This document shows positions 60,875 to 64,000 of a DNA stretch of 64,000 bases, piece by piece (within the stretch, counting starts at the first letter, position 1; the number at the start of each line of letters is the position of its first letter). The DNA is from Acidobacteria bacterium Ga0077534 (lineage in GTDB: Bacteria; Acidobacteriota; Blastocatellia; Pyrinomonadales; Pyrinomonadaceae): positions 124,001 through 188,000 of the forward strand of contig LNEI01000017.1 of NCBI GenBank assembly GCA_001464455.1, in the 5' to 3' direction. The notes under the pieces were generated by a model. The model ran no database searches. It saw only the letters and a program-made list of their open reading frames with translations, and was not told the DNA's origin. Made by a program: the position numbers and the translations under genes.

Positions 60875-61840
60875 ATGAAGATAATTGTCACAGGCGGGGC
60901 CGGATTCATTGGAAGTGCTTTAGTTTGGCGGCTAAATCAGCTTGGCTATAACAACATCCTGATCGTCGACCGGCTCGACGAAAGCGATAAATGGAAAAAT
61001 CTCGTGCCGCTGAAGTTTGAGGATTATCTCGATGCGGAAGATTTTATCCACGAGCTCGAGGAATTCAACGAATTCGATGTCGTTTTCCACCTCGGGGCAT
61101 GCTCGTCTACGACTGAGAAGGACTCGAACTATTTGATGGAGAACAATTTTGAGTATTCGAGGATCGTTGCGGGTTGGGCGGCATTAAATGGCGTTCGCTG
61201 TATCTATGCATCGTCGGCGGCTACCTACGGCGACGGAACGGCCGGGATGAAAGATGGAGCGAGCGCTTTGAATCCACTGCGGCCCTTAAATATGTACGGA
61301 TATTCCAAACATCTCGTAGACAAATGGGCACAACGTATGGGATTGTTCAGGCAGATCGTCGGGCTAAAGTATTTCAATGTCTACGGACCAAACGAAAATC
61401 ATAAGGGCGATATGCGAAGCCTCGTCAGCAAGGCTTTCGATGAGATCTCTGCGACGGGCTCGCTTAATCTTTTCCGCAGCCACAACCCCGATTACAAGGA
61501 CGGCGAGTTCGGCCGTGACTTTGTTTACGTGAAAGATGCGGTGGATATGACGCTCCATTTTATGGAAAACGACATCGGTGGGCTTTTCAATGTAGGTTCT
61601 GGAAGCTCTACGACCTGGAATGAGTTAGCCAATGCGACCTTCGCGGCGTTAGGAAAGGAGCCTAATATGGAGTACATCGACATGCCTGAGCCCCTTCGTG
61701 GAAAATATCAGTACCACACACAGGCCGATATAACGCGGATACGCAAAGCCGGGTACACCAAGCCCATAACGCCGCTCGCCGATGCGGTTGCGGATTACGT
61801 TCAGAATTACCTCGTGCCGGACAAGCATCTCGGCGACTAG
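60875..61840 (+). CDS. hldD: ADP-L-glycero-D-manno-heptose 6-epimerase
   Basis: The 321-aa protein is an extended SDR epimerase with TGGAGFIG, an active-site Ser/Tyr in SSAATYGDG and MYGYSKHLVD, and the heptose-specific segment YFNVYGPNENHKGDMRS. It makes the heptose donor for lipopolysaccharide core, in line with a diderm cell. It is divergent from the toxin-antitoxin pair with 33 bases between. A palindromic element begins at its stop. Confidence 0.92.
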   Translation: MKIIVTGGAGFIGSALVWRLNQLGYNNILIVDRLDESDKWKNLVPLKFEDYLDAEDFIHELEEFNEFDVVFHLGACSSTTEKDSNYLMENNFEYSRIVAGWAALNGVRCIYASSAATYGDGTAGMKDGASALNPLRPLNMYGYSKHLVDKWAQRMGLFRQIVGLKYFNVYGPNENHKGDMRSLVSKAFDEISATGSLNLFRSHNPDYKDGEFGRDFVYVKDAVDMTLHFMENDIGGLFNVGSGSSTTWNELANATFAALGKEPNMEYIDMPEPLRGKYQYHTQADITRIRKAGYTKPITPLADAVADYVQNYLVPDKHLGD

Positions 61841-61950
61841 ACGCCAGAGGGCAGGCGCCCTCGTCTGCAAGCGTCCTGCTTTGAGGACGCTAACGAGCGC
61901 ATTGGTTGTCGGAGTCGGCGTTGCAGGCGGGGGCGCCTGCGTTCCCGGCC
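61841..61950. repeat. GGGAACGCAGGCGCC palindromic element, copy 2
   Basis: The element fills the space from the hldD stop codon nearly to the AraC-type start. Its ends GGCAGGCGCCCTCG and GGGGGCGCCTGCGTTCCC match the copy at 41711-41853 in inverse order. CAAGCGTCC and GGACGC also pair. It carries no gene. Confidence 0.75.
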
Positions 61951-61959
61951 AAAACCTCA

Positions 61960-62757
61960 ATGAGTCAGATCGACGACATCTTTATTACAACCCGCGACTG
62001 GCGTGGAACTGTGCTCGTTTGGGATGAGCAGGCGATCTTTCTCGGGCAGGCTGCGGACGCTAGCCTGCACGAATCGCCGGCGATAAAGGTCTGCGTGGCT
62101 CTCGAACACAGTTTTGCCCTGCGAACCCACGAAGACGACACCTTCACAAACTACGAATCCGCCATCATTGCTCCCGGCCAACCGCACGCCATCGACGGGC
62201 GGCATAACAAGATGGTAATGCTGCTGCTCGCTCCGGAAACGAAGCTCGCACAGCCCCTAGCCCCGATATTTTCAAAACAAGGAATAACGAGGCTTTCGAC
62301 AACAGCAGTTACGAAGATCCGCTCGATCTTTGCGGACTTTGAAGAGCGACTCGAGGCAAATGATGTCGGAAACGTTTGCCAACAGATGGTCGCGGCCATC
62401 GATAATGGCGAAAGCCTGCCGATCGACGGCCGCGTTGCCCAGAGCATCGAATGGATCAGGTCGAGCCGGGATAAGGGTATTTCAGTTCAAGAGATCGCCG
62501 CCGGCGTCGAGCTGTCCGAAAGCCGTTTTTCACATCTTTTCACCGAGAATGTACGCGTTCCGGTCAGACGTTATCTGCTATGGCTTCGTCTGCGTGATGC
62601 AATGCATTTGCTCGCAAAAGGCAGTTCATTGACCGAGATCGCCCACGAGGCCGGTTTCTCAGACTCAGCACATCTTACCCGCACATTTCGCTCGCTCCTT
62701 GGCATTGCCCCGTCAGCCCTTACGAAAGAGAGCACCATCATTTCGTTCCTCAAATAG
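61960..62757 (+). CDS. AraC-family transcriptional regulator
   Basis: The chosen start is 61960; the longer frame reads through the palindromic element. The 265-aa protein has a cupin-like sensor domain (1-160) and a double helix-turn-helix (IQEIAAGVELSESRFSHLFTE and SLTEIAHEAGFSDSAHLTRTFRSLLG). It is a typical AraC/XylS activator of unknown ligand. The gene is isolated. Confidence 0.85.
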   Translation: MSQIDDIFITTRDWRGTVLVWDEQAIFLGQAADASLHESPAIKVCVALEHSFALRTHEDDTFTNYESAIIAPGQPHAIDGRHNKMVMLLLAPETKLAQPLAPIFSKQGITRLSTTAVTKIRSIFADFEERLEANDVGNVCQQMVAAIDNGESLPIDGRVAQSIEWIRSSRDKGISVQEIAAGVELSESRFSHLFTENVRVPVRRYLLWLRLRDAMHLLAKGSSLTEIAHEAGFSDSAHLTRTFRSLLGIAPSALTKESTIISFLK

Positions 62758-62810
62758 CAGAAGCGTTCAAGCAGATCTGATCGCGATGGTTCAAACTCGC
62801 TCTACTAGCG

Positions 62811-64000
62811 ATGAACAAAGATAAATTGATCTATCCGGAGCCGATAGTCATCGGTGCCGACGAAGCGGAAAGCTGGGAAAACTGGGGTTTTCGCGATACG
62901 AGTTTTGCGATAAATGAGCGTGATGTCGTCGAGATAACAGGCAGCCGATATGAGTTGAGCGGCCAGGAATTGCCGCGTCTTTTGCCCTGGATCCGCGAAA
63001 CTCTGGCGATCGACCTCGATGCAAAAGATCAGCATCGAAATTCTTATCCGACCGAAATTCCCGCCGCGATCGAGTCGCCTGCATTCACCAAAGCAATTCG
63101 CGAAATCCTCAAGGAGGAGCAGATCGACGCCTCCGGGGAAAATCGTCTGCGCCATGGCCACGGCCATACGCAGGAAGAGATGTACGCCATCAAGCACAAA
63201 CGCCTCGGGCGCATTCCGGACATGGTTTTGTACCCGGAGAGCGAAGCTCAGGTCGCATCGCTTATCTCAGCCGCGAAGGACCATAATGCTGTTCTCATCC
63301 CGTTCGGCGGGGGAACGAACGTGACTGACGCTTTGCGGTGCAGCAACAATGAAAAACGTGTTATCGCAACCGTCGATATGCGGCGGATGAACCGAATTTT
63401 GTGGATCGATAAAGAAAACATGATGGCCTGTATCGAGGCCGGAGCCGTCGGCCGCCATATCATGACGCAGCTCGCGAAATACGGCGTTTCGATGGGCCAC
63501 GAGCCGGACAGTGTTGAATTCTCAACTCTCGGCGGCTGGATCGCAACCAATGCGAGCGGCATGAAAAAGAACAAATACGGCAATATCGAAGACATCGTTG
63601 TCGATATAACCGTAGCTGCTTCAGATGGCGAACTAAAACGAACGACCGCCGCCCCGCGAGAATCTGTAGGCTCTGATCTTCGTCGGTTAATGTTCGGCTC
63701 AGAGGGAACGCTCGGAATCATAACATCGGCTATCGTCAAACTTTTTCCGCTGCCGGAATCACAGGCTTACGGCTCCGTTTTGTTTCCTAGCTACGAAGCC
63801 GGATACGCCTTCATGCAGGAGCTTGCCCACACCTCGACGCCGCCGGCGAGCGTGCGTTTGGTGGACAATCTTCAGTTTCAGTTCGGCCTTGCTCTAAAAC
63901 CAGCATCGAGCGGACTAAAGGTTTGGAAAAGCAGCATCGAAAAGTTTGTCGTCACCAAGGTTAAAGGATTTGATCCCTATAAAATGGTCGCTTTGACCTT
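62811..64000 (+). CDS. FAD-linked oxidase / alkylglycerone-phosphate synthase-like, cut at right edge
   Basis: The frame opens at the ATG at 62811 and remains open to the window edge, so the end is missing. It has the FAD-binding type 4 domain: PDMVLYPESEAQVASLI, PFGGGTNVTDAL, VDMRRMN, GAVGRHIM, MGHEPDSVEFSTLGGWI and LMFGSEGTLG. The pattern fits alkyldihydroxyacetonephosphate synthase (ether lipid synthesis) as well as related FAD-linked oxidases. Ether lipids are known in Acidobacteriota, which favours the former. Only about 396 of some 550 residues are present. Confidence 0.8.
   Translation, partial: MNKDKLIYPEPIVIGADEAESWENWGFRDTSFAINERDVVEITGSRYELSGQELPRLLPWIRETLAIDLDAKDQHRNSYPTEIPAAIESPAFTKAIREILKEEQIDASGENRLRHGHGHTQEEMYAIKHKRLGRIPDMVLYPESEAQVASLISAAKDHNAVLIPFGGGTNVTDALRCSNNEKRVIATVDMRRMNRILWIDKENMMACIEAGAVGRHIMTQLAKYGVSMGHEPDSVEFSTLGGWIATNASGMKKNKYGNIEDIVVDITVAASDGELKRTTAAPRESVGSDLRRLMFGSEGTLGIITSAIVKLFPLPESQAYGSVLFPSYEAGYAFMQELAHTSTPPASVRLVDNLQFQFGLALKPASSGLKVWKSSIEKFVVTKVKGFDPYKMVALT

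Overview
The window reads as chromosomal DNA of a diderm, heterotrophic bacterium, most likely an Acidobacteriota member of the Blastocatellia/Pyrinomonadaceae type. This rests on gene content (TamA/TamB, heptose epimerase, class Ia ribonucleotide reductase with NrdR boxes, DUF1844, PEGA-TPR and winged-helix regulators, a very large RHS protein) and on frequent palindromic intergenic repeats; it is an inference, not a database result. No rRNA genes or CRISPR arrays are visible. One tRNA gene (CAT anticodon) sits at 26836-26912.

Positions 1 to about 26.8 kb are accessory. They hold small nuclease- and mobile-element-linked genes (NYN, DUF2958), a PHP/patatin gene chimera, an intact serine recombinase plus a decayed copy, a 2132-residue RHS-repeat protein with an overlapping small exported protein (candidate toxin and immunity pair), a diverged relative of its N-terminal domain, a radical SAM gene with a small membrane protein, and a replication-relaxation gene coupled to a 49-residue C2H2 zinc-finger gene. 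Next come a winged-helix regulator and, divergent from it, a seven-gene operon (18771-25670): ubiquitin-like protein, small PP/HxH/Cys protein, JAB/JAMM peptidase, ThiF/E1-like enzyme, a second PP/HxH/Cys protein, a membrane protein, and a 1057-residue TraG/HerA-like ATPase carrying a PD-(D/E)XK-like domain and a C-terminal helix-turn-helix. A tyrosine integrase follows and abuts the 3' end of the tRNA gene, so this block looks like an integrated element with its right end at the tRNA. Its left end was not found.

The operon is the most interesting system here. It has a modifier, an activating enzyme, a deconjugating or processing peptidase, and two paralogous proteins whose conserved Pro-Pro, His-x-His and Cys are in the order expected of an E2 active site, all linked to a DNA-pumping type ATPase.

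From 27 kb on the window is mostly core genome: PEGA-TPR protein, TamA-like (seven POTRA domains) and TamB, RibB fused to a degenerate RibA domain, MFS transporter, galU, serS, mazEF, mazG, DUF1844, an MBL hydrolase, nrdA/nrdB (separated by a frameshifted four-helix-bundle gene), a metallophosphoesterase, mannonate dehydratase, an RCC1 protein, a deoxyhypusine-synthase-like enzyme, a Baeyer-Villiger-type monooxygenase with an SDR enzyme, a DUF433/DUF5615 toxin-antitoxin pair, ADP-heptose epimerase, an AraC regulator, and the start of an FAD-linked oxidase cut by the window edge. At least four kinds of palindromic repeat lie at or over stop codons, next to start codons, and in one case inside a gene.
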